From Burkholderiaceae bacterium 16 (GTDB lineage: Bacteria; Pseudomonadota; Gammaproteobacteria; Burkholderiales; Burkholderiaceae): 64,000 nucleotides of DNA. This document shows, one piece after another, positions 47,596-56,655 of this stretch. The first letter of the stretch is position 1. Every line of letters begins with the position of its first letter. Where the stretch lies: assembly GCA_000955785.1 (NCBI GenBank), contig JYOD01000040.1, forward strand, positions 1 to 64,000. Direction: 5' to 3'. A program made the position numbers and the translations under genes. The notes beneath the pieces are model-generated. The model was not told where the DNA came from and ran no database searches. It worked only from the letters and a program-made list of their open reading frames with translations.

Positions 47596-48555
47596 ATGGC
47601 GCTGAAGGGAGCATGGGAGAGAGATTTGCCACGTGGCTGGCATCGCGAGTTGCCGCGCCTGCCGCCGCTGACCGCGTTGCGCGCCTTCGAGGCGGCTGCC
47701 CGCCACGAGAGTTTTTCGCGCGCGGCCACCGAGTTGTTCGTCACCCACGGCGCGGTCAGCCACCAGATCCGCGCGCTGGAGGAGGAACTGGGCCAGGCCC
47801 TGTTCGAGCGCAACGGCAAGCGTGTCAGCCTGACACCCGGCGGCCGGGCCTACGCGGGACGCGTGCGCGAAGCCCTGCTGGAGATCGCCGATGCCACGCG
47901 CGCGCTGCAGGCCGGCAACCGCGACAAGTGCCTCACCATCAGCACCATGCCCTCCTTCGCCGCGCGCTGGCTCACGCCGCGCATCGGCAGCTTTATCGAA
48001 CAGCATCCCGAGCTTGACGTGGAGTTGCTGTCGTCCAACACCCTGGTGGATTTCGCGCGCGAGGAAGTCGATATCGCGCTGCGCATGGGCAGCGGCGACT
48101 ATCCCGGCCTGTACGTGGAGAAGCTGCTGGACGATGTGTTCTTCCCGGTCTGCAGCCCGGCCTTCAACGGCGGCAAGCTACCGGCGCGGCCGCAGGACAT
48201 GAAGGGCATGTCGCTGCTGCGCGGCGAGGGCGACCCCTGGAAGCCGTGGTTCGAAGCCGCCGGACTGGACTGGCCGGAGCCGCGCAAGGGCTTGCTGCTG
48301 GAAGACTCCTCGCTGCTGCTGCAGGCGGCGGCAGCCGGCCAGGGCATTGCGCTGATCCGTTCTTCGCTGGCCTACAACGACCTGCTGTCGGGGCGCGTGG
48401 TCCGGCTCTTCGACGTCAGCATTACCTGCCCATGGCTGCTTTACTTCGTCTGCTCGACCAGCATGCTGGAGGCGCCCAAGGTAAAAGCCTTCCGCGCCTG
48501 GCTGCTGCCGGAGATGGAAGCGTTCCGTGGCATCCTGGCTCAATGGGAGGGTTAG
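47596..48555 (+). CDS. LysR-family transcriptional regulator (GcvA-like)
   Basis: This 319-residue regulator has an N-terminal helix-turn-helix (about 20-80, LPPLTALRAFEAAARHESFS and ATELFVTHGAVSHQIRALEEELG) and a C-terminal LysR substrate-binding domain (about 110-310). The sequence is closest in pattern to the GcvA subgroup. ATG 47596 follows GAGG. It is divergent from DUF2917. Its last 15 codons fall in an exact 184-bp tandem duplication, so a second copy of its tail (ending 48739) lies downstream; the gene itself is intact. Confidence 0.92.
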   Translation: MALKGAWERDLPRGWHRELPRLPPLTALRAFEAAARHESFSRAATELFVTHGAVSHQIRALEEELGQALFERNGKRVSLTPGGRAYAGRVREALLEIADATRALQAGNRDKCLTISTMPSFAARWLTPRIGSFIEQHPELDVELLSSNTLVDFAREEVDIALRMGSGDYPGLYVEKLLDDVFFPVCSPAFNGGKLPARPQDMKGMSLLRGEGDPWKPWFEAAGLDWPEPRKGLLLEDSSLLLQAAAAGQGIALIRSSLAYNDLLSGRVVRLFDVSITCPWLLYFVCSTSMLEAPKVKAFRAWLLPEMEAFRGILAQWEG

Positions 48556-48877
48556 TCGTCTTCTTTGGCAGCCGGGGCAGCCGGGGGGTTGGACTCGCCT
48601 GTGGCTGGCCCGGGGGCCTTCGGGGCGGCAGCCGGCGCCGGTGCTGAGTGCGCCCTGCCTGCGCGCGGGTGCGCCTTGTCGTAGACCTTGGCCGGAGATG
48701 GAAGCGTTCCGTGGCATCCTGGCTCAATGGGAGGGTTAGTCGTCTTCTTTGGCAGCCGGGGCAGCCGGGGGGTTGGACTCGCCTGTGGCTGGCCCGGGGG
48801 CCTTCGGGGCGGCAGCCGGCGCCGGTGCTGAGTGCGCCCTGCCTGCGCGCGGGTGCGCCTTGTCGTAGACCTTGGCC
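48507..48877. repeat. Exact 184-bp tandem duplication at the lysR/xerC 3' ends
   Basis: Bases 48507-48693 recur without change at 48691-48877 (period 184). Copy 1 completes lysR (stop at 48555). Copy 2 completes xerC (stop at 48736). The stretch 48556-48735 between the two stops is therefore leftover: a duplicate of the xerC tail and of the lysR tail. In a single-copy arrangement, the two stop codons would overlap by 4 bases. Confidence 0.95.
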
Positions 48878-49938
48878 AGGTGCTGGAAATCCAGCGCGGT
48901 ATAGATCTGGGTGGTGGCCACGCTGGCATGGCCAAGCATTTCCTGCACCGCGCGCAGGTCGCCGGAGGATTGCAGCACATGGGTGGCAAAGGAATGCCGC
49001 AACATGTGCGGATGCACGTCCGCGGGCACGCCGGCCCGGATCGCCTGCTGCTTGATGCGCAGTTGCACGGTGCGCACCGGCAGGCGCCTTCCCCGCACGC
49101 TGAGGAACAACGCATGCGCGTCCTCCGGCGCCGCGCCGGTGCGCAACATCTCCGCGCGCACCGCCAGCCACGCGCACAGGGCTTCCATCGCCTTGCTGCC
49201 GACGGGAACGGTGCGGCGGCGCGAGCCCTTGCCGATCACCGTGACTTCGGCGCCGTCCATGTCGATCCAGCCGGCGGAGCGGTATTCCCCGTCTTCGGTG
49301 TAGCGATGGTCCAGTTGCACCAGTTCCGACACGCGCAGGCCGCTGGAGTAGAACAGCTCGTAGACGGCCTGGTCGCGCCGGCCCTCGTTGTCCTCGCCCG
49401 CGCTGTGCGAGACCAGCGCCACCGCATGCTCCACCGACAAGGCCTTGGGCAGCCGGTGCCCGGACTTGGGCGCGCGCACGCCGTCGACCGGATTGGCCTC
49501 CACGCCAAGGCCATGGCGCGCGGCCCACAGGTAGAAACCGCGCCAGGCCGACAGCGTGCGGGCAATGCTGGTGCCGGCCAGGCCGCCGCCATGCAGGCGC
49601 GCGGCAAAGCCGCGGATATGGTGGGTCTGCAGCGACAGCAGCGCGCAGCCCGGTGCATGGCGCTCGGCATGCGCCTGCAGGACCGACAGGTCGCGGGCGT
49701 AGTTGGTCAGGGTGTGTGCAGCCAGCTTGCGGCTGCTGGACAGCCATTCCAGGTAGCGCAGGACCACCGGGGCGGGCACTGGCTTGCCGAGGGGTTCCGT
49801 GGGGGCGTCCTGGCGTGGCCTGGACCTGGCGGCATCCGATGGCGTCTTGCCTGCGGCGGCCTTCCTGGCCGCCGGCGCCGCTGCCTTGCGCGACCGCGCG
49901 GCCGCGCCAGCTGCCCTGGGCGGACGGGATGCCGTCAT
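48736..49938 (-). CDS. xerC: Tyrosine recombinase XerC
   Basis: This 400-residue recombinase resolves chromosome dimers at dif with XerD. The N-terminal SAM-like core-binding domain covers about 58-145 and the catalytic domain about 165-355. The catalytic residues are Arg202 (SGLRVSEL), Lys237 (IGKGSRRR), His311 and Arg314 (HMLRH), His337 and Tyr346 (TQIYT). It has a 50-residue basic low-complexity N-terminal extension and a Pro/Ala tail beyond the usual length of about 300. The tail's DNA is duplicated in tandem. It follows a DUF484 gene, the normal partner. Confidence 0.94.
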   Translation of the reverse strand: MTASRPPRAAGAAARSRKAAAPAARKAAAGKTPSDAARSRPRQDAPTEPLGKPVPAPVVLRYLEWLSSSRKLAAHTLTNYARDLSVLQAHAERHAPGCALLSLQTHHIRGFAARLHGGGLAGTSIARTLSAWRGFYLWAARHGLGVEANPVDGVRAPKSGHRLPKALSVEHAVALVSHSAGEDNEGRRDQAVYELFYSSGLRVSELVQLDHRYTEDGEYRSAGWIDMDGAEVTVIGKGSRRRTVPVGSKAMEALCAWLAVRAEMLRTGAAPEDAHALFLSVRGRRLPVRTVQLRIKQQAIRAGVPADVHPHMLRHSFATHVLQSSGDLRAVQEMLGHASVATTQIYTALDFQHLAKVYDKAHPRAGRAHSAPAPAAAPKAPGPATGESNPPAAPAAKEDD

Positions 49939-49978
49939 TGCCCGGCCTCGGCGAAGGGATTGCGGCGCATCGCCCGGT

Positions 49979-50647
49979 TTAGTCGCGCAAGCGGTTCAGC
50001 GCGGCGCCGGCCACTTCGCCGATCTGCGCCAGGTAGGCAGTGCCCATGCCCTCGTGGAAGCGCCGCGGCTCGGGCGAACCCAGCACCAGCAGCCCGAAGG
50101 CCGCGCCAAGCGTGCCGGCTTCGCGCGTGGGCACGCGCAGCGTCACCATGGCCAGCGAGGCGATATCGTCGCGCTCCAGCCAGGCCGCCGCCTCGAAGCC
50201 GCTGTTGGCGCCGCAATACGGCGCGCGCAGGCCTTCGGCGAACAGGCGGACGTCATCGCTCGCGCCCTGGGTCACTTCCATATGCGCATAGCTCTCGGCC
50301 ACGTTCCAGAGCTTGAGGGCCACGCCAGGCACGTCGAACACCTGCTGCAGGCCGTCCTGCACCGCATAGGGCAGCGCGTGTGAGTCCACTTCGGCCAGCA
50401 GGCGCAGTTGCCAGGTGTGCATGCGCTGCTGGGTGCGGTCGTTGTCGTGGCCGTGGCGGACGAGGTCCGCGAGCTTCAGTTCCAGGCCTTTGTTCTTCTC
50501 ACGCAGGATTTCCATCTGGCGCTCTTGCAGCGAGACCGCGCGGTGGCTGTGCGGGCTGGTGAGTTGCACCGTGGCCAGCAGTTCGGCGTGTTCTTCGAAG
50601 AACTGGGGGTTGGTTTGCAGGTAGGAGGCAACTTCTTGGGGGTTCAT
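49979..50647 (-). CDS. DUF484 protein (GAF-like)
   Basis: This 222-residue protein starts MNPQEVASYLQTNPQFFEEH, the DUF484 hallmark, with a coiled segment (about 45-70) and a GAF-like domain (about 85-220). DUF484 genes usually stand between dapF and xerC; xerC is here but dapF is not upstream. ATG 50647 is chosen; the frame reading to 50764 runs into the repeat region and is unsupported. Function is unknown. Confidence 0.9.
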   Translation of the reverse strand: MNPQEVASYLQTNPQFFEEHAELLATVQLTSPHSHRAVSLQERQMEILREKNKGLELKLADLVRHGHDNDRTQQRMHTWQLRLLAEVDSHALPYAVQDGLQQVFDVPGVALKLWNVAESYAHMEVTQGASDDVRLFAEGLRAPYCGANSGFEAAAWLERDDIASLAMVTLRVPTREAGTLGAAFGLLVLGSPEPRRFHEGMGTAYLAQIGEVAGAALNRLRD

Positions 50648-50734
50648 TGGCTTCAACCGGGATGTTTGGGGGGCAGTGTAGCAAATGGCTCGGGGGAGGA
50701 TTTGGGCTTGCGGGCTTCTTCGCGGTTTCTTTCT

Positions 50735-51725
50735 GCGGCGTTGGTTGTTGGACCCAACAGCCATACGACATCCCCCTGTGGCGGACGGCGGTCAGTACAA
50801 CGTTGGTGTGCGGGGGGTGATGGGGTTACTTTGGGCGGCGTTGGTTATTTAACCCAAAGGAATACGACATCCCCCTGCGGGGGACGCCGGTCACTCTTCT
50901 TTGCCTCGGCAAAGAAGACTAACGAGAAGAAAGCCGACCCTGCCGGGAGCAGAGCAATCGGGCTTGTAGGCCTCGGTGATTGCGTCGTACGGCCCTGTGT
51001 TGGCTGGTGCGTTCTACCGGCTCGAAGGACATTGCAATGGCCTGCCCCATGGGTTTCGTGGTGGGGCCCCTGACCTCGTGCGCGGTGCCCCTTCCCACAT
51101 CTGCCGTTCGCGGCGCGGGTGGCTGCGCCATTTCTGGTGTGGCTGGTTTCGTGGTTTTGTCTCGGAGAGCAAGCGCGGTGATGTTCGAGCGTGACCCCCT
51201 CGCGGACCGGGCCAGGGTGCCCACCACGAAACCAAGGGCGTTGGTAGCAAGGTGCCGCTCGCGCCGGTAGGCGGGGCATCAAATAGCCGGGCGGCTACCG
51301 CTAGAGACAAAACCACGAAACCACCAATGCAGGCAGGATCGCGGTCCTTCGCGCCGCGAACGGCAGATGGCCGAACGCTCACCGAGCAAAGCGATCAGGG
51401 GCCCCACCACGAAACCCATGGGGCAGGCCATTGCGATGCCCTGCAAGCCGGTAACGGCAGATACCAGCAGAACCGCTGGCCATACGACGAAACCAGCACC
51501 CTGCGCACCCGCGATTGCTCTGCCCCCGGCAGGATCGGCTTTCTTCTCGTTACTCTTCTTTGGCGAGGCAAAGAAGAGTGACCGGCATCCCCCGCAGGGG
51601 GATGTCGTACGCACTTGGGTCCAACAACCAACGCCGCCCAACTTTACCGAAGCAAACAAGAGCGACCGGCAGCCCCCGCAGGGGGATGTCGTATGGCTTT
51701 TGGGTGCAAGAACCAACGCCGCCCA
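50735..51725. repeat. Gene-free long imperfect inverted repeat with four copies of a 60-bp unit
   Basis: No credible gene lies in 50648-51746. A unit of about 60 bp occurs at 50735-50794 and 50834-50893 (forward) and at 51580-51639 and 51662-51725 (reverse complement). Inside these, further stretches mirror each other: 51027-51073 with 51395-51440 (about 44 of 47 match), about 51097-51118 with 51349-51370, and about 51140-51166 with 51301-51325. Together 50834-51725 can form a hairpin with arms of roughly 400 bases. It shares no obvious sequence with the 30.5 kb element. Confidence 0.75.
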
Positions 51726-51746
51726 AGTCACCCCCCCAAAAAAACC

Positions 51747-52514
51747 CTATCCCACCAACTCCTGATGCAACGCCAAATACTCCAACGCCAGCTTATGCCT
51801 CGGATCCAGATGAATCATCGGCATCGCATGCTGATGCGACTCCCGGATCTTCACGGACGACGACAACCGTGAATTCAACACCGGCAACCCTTCGCTGACC
51901 AGTTCCTCCACCAGTTGCAATGGCAAGGTGGCACGCGGCTGGAACTGGTTGATCACGATCCCTTCGACTTCCAGGTCAGCGTTGTGGTCATGCTGGATCT
52001 CCTTCACGTTGTCGAGCAGCGTATAGAGCGCACGGCGCGAGAAGTCGTCGCAGTCGAACGGAATCAGGCAGCGCTCGACAGCGATCAACGCGGAGCGGGT
52101 GTAGAAATTCAAAGCCGGCGGCGTGTCGATGTAGATCGCGTCGTACACCGCTTCCAGCTCGATCAGCGCATCGCGCAGCTTGTAGATCTTGTAGCGGGAT
52201 TCGAGCTTGCCGTGCAGCGCGTCGAGCTCGGGATGGGCGGGCATCACATCGAGGTTCTCGAACGGCGTGGCATGGATGAACGAGGTGACTTCCACCGGCT
52301 TGAAGCTGTACGTCAGCGCGGTGTTGAAGAAGTCTGCCACGGTCGGGGTGGCTTCCGTGGCCTGCGTGCCGAGCAGGTACTGGCTGGAGTTGCCTTGCGC
52401 ATCCAGGTCGATGACCAGGGTGCGCAGGCCTTCGCTGGCACTGATGGCCGCCAGGTTGCAAACGATGGTCGACTTACCGACACCGCCCTTCTGATTGAAT
52501 ACGACGCGCCGCAT
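51747..52514 (-). CDS. ParA-family ATPase (orphan)
   Basis: This 255-residue ParA/Soj-like ATPase has the deviant Walker A KGGVGKST (9-16), DLDAQGNSS and the DTPPALNF Walker B. It probably positions a cargo or DNA on the nucleoid. No parB gene or parS-like sites are adjacent, so the partner is unknown. AAGGG before ATG 52514 decides the start over the frame to 52541. It lies 82 bases downstream of nothing on its strand until rodA ends; it is beside the rod-shape cluster. Confidence 0.9.
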   Translation of the reverse strand: MRRVVFNQKGGVGKSTIVCNLAAISASEGLRTLVIDLDAQGNSSQYLLGTQATEATPTVADFFNTALTYSFKPVEVTSFIHATPFENLDVMPAHPELDALHGKLESRYKIYKLRDALIELEAVYDAIYIDTPPALNFYTRSALIAVERCLIPFDCDDFSRRALYTLLDNVKEIQHDHNADLEVEGIVINQFQPRATLPLQLVEELVSEGLPVLNSRLSSSVKIRESHQHAMPMIHLDPRHKLALEYLALHQELVG

Positions 52515-52596
52515 TTGAGCCCTTGGATGTGAACGTGCCAAAGGGAAGAGGATACCCTAGCACGGTGTCATTTCAGCGGCCAAATCGCGCGACAGG

Positions 52597-53739
52597 CTAC
52601 GTCTGTATCAGCCGCTTCTGACGCGAGATACTCATCAGTATCCCGATCCCCATGCCCAGCGTCACCAGCGCCGTCCCGCCATAGCTCATCAACGGCAACG
52701 GCACCCCCACCACGGGCAGGATGCCGCTCACCATCCCCATGTTGACGAACGCGTAGGTGAAGAAGATCAGCGTGATCGCCCCCGCCAGCAGCCGCGAGAA
52801 CAGCGTCGGCGCGTTGGCCGCGATATACAGCCCGCGGAAGATCAGCAGCAGGTACAGCACCAGCAGCACCGCATTGCCCACCAGGCCGAATTCCTCCGAG
52901 AAGACCGCGAAGATAAAGTCGGTGTGCTTTTCCGGGATGAACTCCAGGTGCGTCTGCGTGCCCTTCAGCCAGCCCTTGCCGAAGACGCCGCCGGAGCCGA
53001 TGGCGATGATCGACTGGATGGTGTGGAAACCCTTGCCGAGCGGGTCGGTGGTGGGATCCAGCAGCGTGCAGATGCGGTGCTGCTGGTAGTCGTGCAGGAT
53101 CGGCCAGTTCACGCCGGGGGCGCAAATATCGTGCTCGAAGGTGACCAGCGCGGTGATGGCCACCACCACGATGGCAAGCAGCGGCAGGATGATCTTCCAC
53201 GACAGGCCGGCGAAATAGATCACATAGAGACCGGCGGCCATGACCAGCAGGCCGGTGCCGAGGTCGGGCTGCTTGGCGATCAGGCCAACGGGCACGAGCA
53301 GCAGCACCAGCGCCAGCATGAAATCGAACCACCTGACCGAGCCCTCCCGTTTCTGGAAGTACCACGCCAGCATCAGCGGCATGGCGATCTTCATGATCTC
53401 GGAGGGCTGGATCACCATGCCGACGTAGAGCCAGCGGCGCGCACCCTTGCGGATCAGGCCGAACATGGCCACCGCGACCAGCAGGGCCACGCCTACCGTG
53501 TAGAGCGGCACCGCCACCCGCATCAGCGTCTGGGTCGGCAGGTAAGCGATGACCCACATCACCACATAGGACAGCAGGATGTTGCGCAACTGGTCCTCGA
53601 CCCGCCCGGGCATGTCGATGGCGGCGGAGTAGAGCGCCACGATGCCGGTGGCGAACAGCAGGAAGACGATCAGCGCCAGCGGCTTGTCGAAGCCGGTGAC
53701 GGCCGTCTTGATGAACGATAGGACGCGGCGGCGATCCAT
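52597..53739 (-). CDS. rodA: Peptidoglycan glycosyltransferase RodA
   Basis: This 380-residue SEDS-family polymerase has about ten membrane helices. The SEDS marks are seen in the loop near HKDF-like ...PEKHTDFIFAVFSEEFG (residues about 265-280) and GVPLPLMSYGGTALV near the end. It extends glycan strands together with PBP2. GGAGACGCGCC precedes ATG 53739. The gene is 12 bases after mrdA in the operon order mreB-mreC-mreD-mrdA-rodA. Confidence 0.96.
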   Translation of the reverse strand: MDRRRVLSFIKTAVTGFDKPLALIVFLLFATGIVALYSAAIDMPGRVEDQLRNILLSYVVMWVIAYLPTQTLMRVAVPLYTVGVALLVAVAMFGLIRKGARRWLYVGMVIQPSEIMKIAMPLMLAWYFQKREGSVRWFDFMLALVLLLVPVGLIAKQPDLGTGLLVMAAGLYVIYFAGLSWKIILPLLAIVVVAITALVTFEHDICAPGVNWPILHDYQQHRICTLLDPTTDPLGKGFHTIQSIIAIGSGGVFGKGWLKGTQTHLEFIPEKHTDFIFAVFSEEFGLVGNAVLLVLYLLLIFRGLYIAANAPTLFSRLLAGAITLIFFTYAFVNMGMVSGILPVVGVPLPLMSYGGTALVTLGMGIGILMSISRQKRLIQT

Positions 53740-53751
53740 GGCGCGTCTCCT

Positions 53752-56070
53752 TCAGCGTGTAGCGTTGCCGCCGGCCGCGGCGGGCGCGGTTGCCGGTTTG
53801 GCGCGGGGTTTTGAACTGGCCGGACCCACCACGGCCTGCGCGGCAGGGGCGGGGGCCGGAGCCGGGCGGCTGTGGCCAAGGGCCTGCGCCATGCGCTCGT
53901 CCAGCGTCTGCACCGCCGAGGCCGGCGGGATGGCGGCGGGGTCGATCACCGGCGCCTGCACGGCGGAAGCGGCCGTGGCGGCAGCACCGGCACGGGCCGC
54001 GACGCGCGCGGCCGGCGCGCTGGCGCCTTCGCTGGTGGCGGCGGCCTCGCTGGCGCCCATGACCGTGGCGCTGGCGATGCTGGCGGTGTGGCCGGTGGTG
54101 AACACGCTGGGCGTATCCACCGGCGGCTTGCCGCCTGCGCGCTCCGACGCGGGCGGGGCGATGTTCTCCAGTTCCTCCGGCCACTTGCCGAGCAGGTAGT
54201 AATCCATCACCTTGCGCGCGATCGGCGCGGCCACGGCGCCGCCGAAGCCGGCGTTTTCCACGATCATCGCCAGCGCGATCTTCGGGTTGTCGGCGGGGGC
54301 GAATGCGGTATAGAGCGCATGGTCGCGCTTGCGTTCGTCGAGCGCGTGGTGGTTGTACTTCTCGTTCTTGCCCATGGTGAAGGTCTGGGCGGTGCCGGTC
54401 TTGCCGGCCGACTCGTAGGCGGCGCCGGCAAAGGCGCGCGCAGCCGTGCCCGAGTGCGTCACGCCGACCATGGCGCGCTTGATCACGTCGATATCCGCCT
54501 GCTTGAACGGCAGCCGGTAGCTCTCCTTGGGCACCGTGAGCTCGCGGTCGCGGGTTACGGAATCCTCCACCGCCTTGACCAGGTGGGGCTTCATCGCGGT
54601 GCCGTTGTTGACCAGGATGGCGGTGGCGTTGGCCAGTTGCAGGATGGTGAAGCTGTTGTAGCCCTGTCCGATGCCAAGGGAGATGGTTTCGCCGTCATAC
54701 CACTTCCGCTGCTCGGGCTTGCGGTAGGCGCGCTGCTTCCATTCGGTCGACGGCAGGATGCCGCGGCTCTCGCCTTCGATGTCGATGCCGGTGATCTGGC
54801 CGAAGCCCAGCGGCTTCATGAAGTCATGAATGGCGTTGACGCCCATGTCGCGCGCCAGCATGTAGTAATAGGTATCGCACGACTGCACGATGGAGGCGTT
54901 CATGTCCACCCAGCCGTGGCCGCCCGGCTTGTCGTCGCGGAAGGTATGGTTGCCCAGCGTGAATGAGCCCGGATCGTGCATGCCCCAGGCTGCGGTGCGC
55001 TTGCCGGTGGTGAGCGCCGCCAGCGCCATGAACGGCTTGTAGGTCGAGCCGGGCGGGTAAGTGCCGCGCAGCGGACGGTTCAACAGCGGCTTGTCGGGCG
55101 AGCCGTTGAGTTCGTTCCAGGTATTGGTGTCGATCCCTTCGACGAACAGGTTGGGGTCGTAGGTCGGCTTGGAAACAAAGGCCAGGATGTCGCCGGTGGC
55201 CGGCTCGATCGCCACCAGCGCGCCGCGCTTGTCGCCAAAGAGCGCCTCGGCCAGCTGCTGCAGGCGGATGTCGAGCGACAGGATCAGGTTGTTGCCGGGC
55301 GTGGCGGGGGAGGTGGACAGCGTGCGGATGGGGCGTCCGCCCGCGCTCACTTCCACTTCCTCGAAGCCGGTCAGGCCGTGCAGCTCGGTCTCGTAGCTCT
55401 GCTCGATGCCGATCTTGCCGATGTAGTTGGAGCCCTTGTAGTTGTCGGCGTCCTTGCGCGGATCGTATTTGGCGCCTTCGGCGCTGTTGGCCTCGTCCAT
55501 GGCCTCGATGCGTTCCTGGTCGCGCTGCGAGATGCGGCCCAGGTAGCCGATCACGTGCGAGGCGGACTCGCCCATCGGGTACTGGCGGAACAGCCGCGCG
55601 CGCACGTCCACGCCGGGAAAGCGGAAGCGCTGCGCGGAGAAACGCGCCACTTCCTCATCGGTGAGCTGGCTGCGGATCGGCAGGCTCTCGAAGCTGCGGG
55701 ATTCTTCCATCAGCCGCTTGAAGCGGCGGCGGTCGCGCGGCTGGATGTCGATCAGCTGGGCCAGTTCCTCGATGGTGTTGTCGAGCGTGTCGGACAGCTT
55801 GGACGGCGTGATTTCCAGCGTGTAGGCGGAATAGTTGCGCGCCAGCACCACGCCGTTGCGGTCCATGATGATGCCGCGGTTGGGCTCGATCGGTGCCACC
55901 GAGATGCGGTTGTCCTCGGCCTTGGCCGAGTACTGGTCATGCTTGTACCACTGCAGCCAGAGAAAGCGCGTGAACAGCAGGCCGAAGCAGATCACGGCAA
56001 ACAGGCCCGCCGCCGCTACGCGGATGCGGAAGCGGCCGAGCTCCTGTTCGACATTGCGTATTTCGGTCAT
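53752..56070 (-). CDS. mrdA: Penicillin-binding protein 2 (transpeptidase)
   Basis: This 772-residue PBP2 has one membrane helix (about 20-40), the dimerisation/pedestal region (about 55-230) and the transpeptidase domain. Active-site motifs are Ser342-Thr-Tyr-Lys345 (STYK), Ser397-Cys-Asp399 (SxD) and Lys557-Thr-Gly559 (KTG). It crosslinks side-wall peptidoglycan with RodA. The last ~115 residues (about 655-772) are a Pro/Ala-rich disordered extension, longer than the family norm of about 630-650. Confidence 0.96.
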   Translation of the reverse strand: MTEIRNVEQELGRFRIRVAAAGLFAVICFGLLFTRFLWLQWYKHDQYSAKAEDNRISVAPIEPNRGIIMDRNGVVLARNYSAYTLEITPSKLSDTLDNTIEELAQLIDIQPRDRRRFKRLMEESRSFESLPIRSQLTDEEVARFSAQRFRFPGVDVRARLFRQYPMGESASHVIGYLGRISQRDQERIEAMDEANSAEGAKYDPRKDADNYKGSNYIGKIGIEQSYETELHGLTGFEEVEVSAGGRPIRTLSTSPATPGNNLILSLDIRLQQLAEALFGDKRGALVAIEPATGDILAFVSKPTYDPNLFVEGIDTNTWNELNGSPDKPLLNRPLRGTYPPGSTYKPFMALAALTTGKRTAAWGMHDPGSFTLGNHTFRDDKPGGHGWVDMNASIVQSCDTYYYMLARDMGVNAIHDFMKPLGFGQITGIDIEGESRGILPSTEWKQRAYRKPEQRKWYDGETISLGIGQGYNSFTILQLANATAILVNNGTAMKPHLVKAVEDSVTRDRELTVPKESYRLPFKQADIDVIKRAMVGVTHSGTAARAFAGAAYESAGKTGTAQTFTMGKNEKYNHHALDERKRDHALYTAFAPADNPKIALAMIVENAGFGGAVAAPIARKVMDYYLLGKWPEELENIAPPASERAGGKPPVDTPSVFTTGHTASIASATVMGASEAAATSEGASAPAARVAARAGAAATAASAVQAPVIDPAAIPPASAVQTLDERMAQALGHSRPAPAPAPAAQAVVGPASSKPRAKPATAPAAAGGNATR

Positions 56071-56142
56071 GGTACTGCGTCAGCCTTGCGGTTTGCCGCG
56101 CCCCCCAGGGGGGCGCGGCGGGACATCGGTTGGGGTAAAGCG

Positions 56143-56655
56143 TCAGATCGGCCGGGTTTCGTCCACGTCCGCGCTGCGGCGCTGCGGCGCCAGCAGCATG
56201 CCGGTGGCCAGCGGCCACAGCAGCGCCTCGATGCCCGGCGCCAGCAGCAGCTGCCAGCCGGGCAGCGGCGCGCCCATGGCCAGGCGGATCACCACCGGCA
56301 CCGCGTGTGCGACGAACAGCAGCGGCAGCACGTGCAGCGCCTGGGTATAGACGGTGAACCACAGCACGCGGCGATGGATGGTGATGGCGAAGTACGCTAG
56401 CAGCGAGTAGGCCATGGCGTGTTCGCCCAGCAGGCGCGCATCGTGCACGTCCATCAGCAGGCCAAGCGCGAACGCCACGCCCATGCCGACCTTGCGAGGC
56501 TGGTGGATGTTCCAGAACACCAGCACCAGCGCCACCATGTCGGGCACCCACAGCGTGGTGCCCCAGGGCATCAGGTTGAACAGGAAGGCCAGTACGAAAC
56601 TCAGCGCGATAAACGCGGGGTTGACCGGGCGCAGCAGGTATTGGGGATTGGTCAA
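56143..56655 (-). CDS. mreD: Rod shape-determining protein MreD
   Basis: This 170-residue membrane protein has five predicted helices and starts MTNPQYLLRPVNPAFIALS. The start is a TTG at 56655 that overlaps the mreC TGA (TTGA), with a strong AGGAGG 7 bases upstream; no in-frame ATG precedes the first helix. It is part of the elongasome and pairs with MreC. It is 72 bases from mrdA. Confidence 0.93.
   Translation of the reverse strand: MTNPQYLLRPVNPAFIALSFVLAFLFNLMPWGTTLWVPDMVALVLVFWNIHQPRKVGMGVAFALGLLMDVHDARLLGEHAMAYSLLAYFAITIHRRVLWFTVYTQALHVLPLLFVAHAVPVVIRLAMGAPLPGWQLLLAPGIEALLWPLATGMLLAPQRRSADVDETRPI

Noticed and set aside
48556-48735. A small gene between lysR and xerC
   Set aside because: The sequence is the leftover part of the tandem duplication: duplicated tails of lysR and xerC, each out of context.
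50735-51725. An insertion sequence at 50.7-51.7 kb
   Set aside because: No transposase ORF or recognisable IS ends are present, so it is listed only as a repeat.
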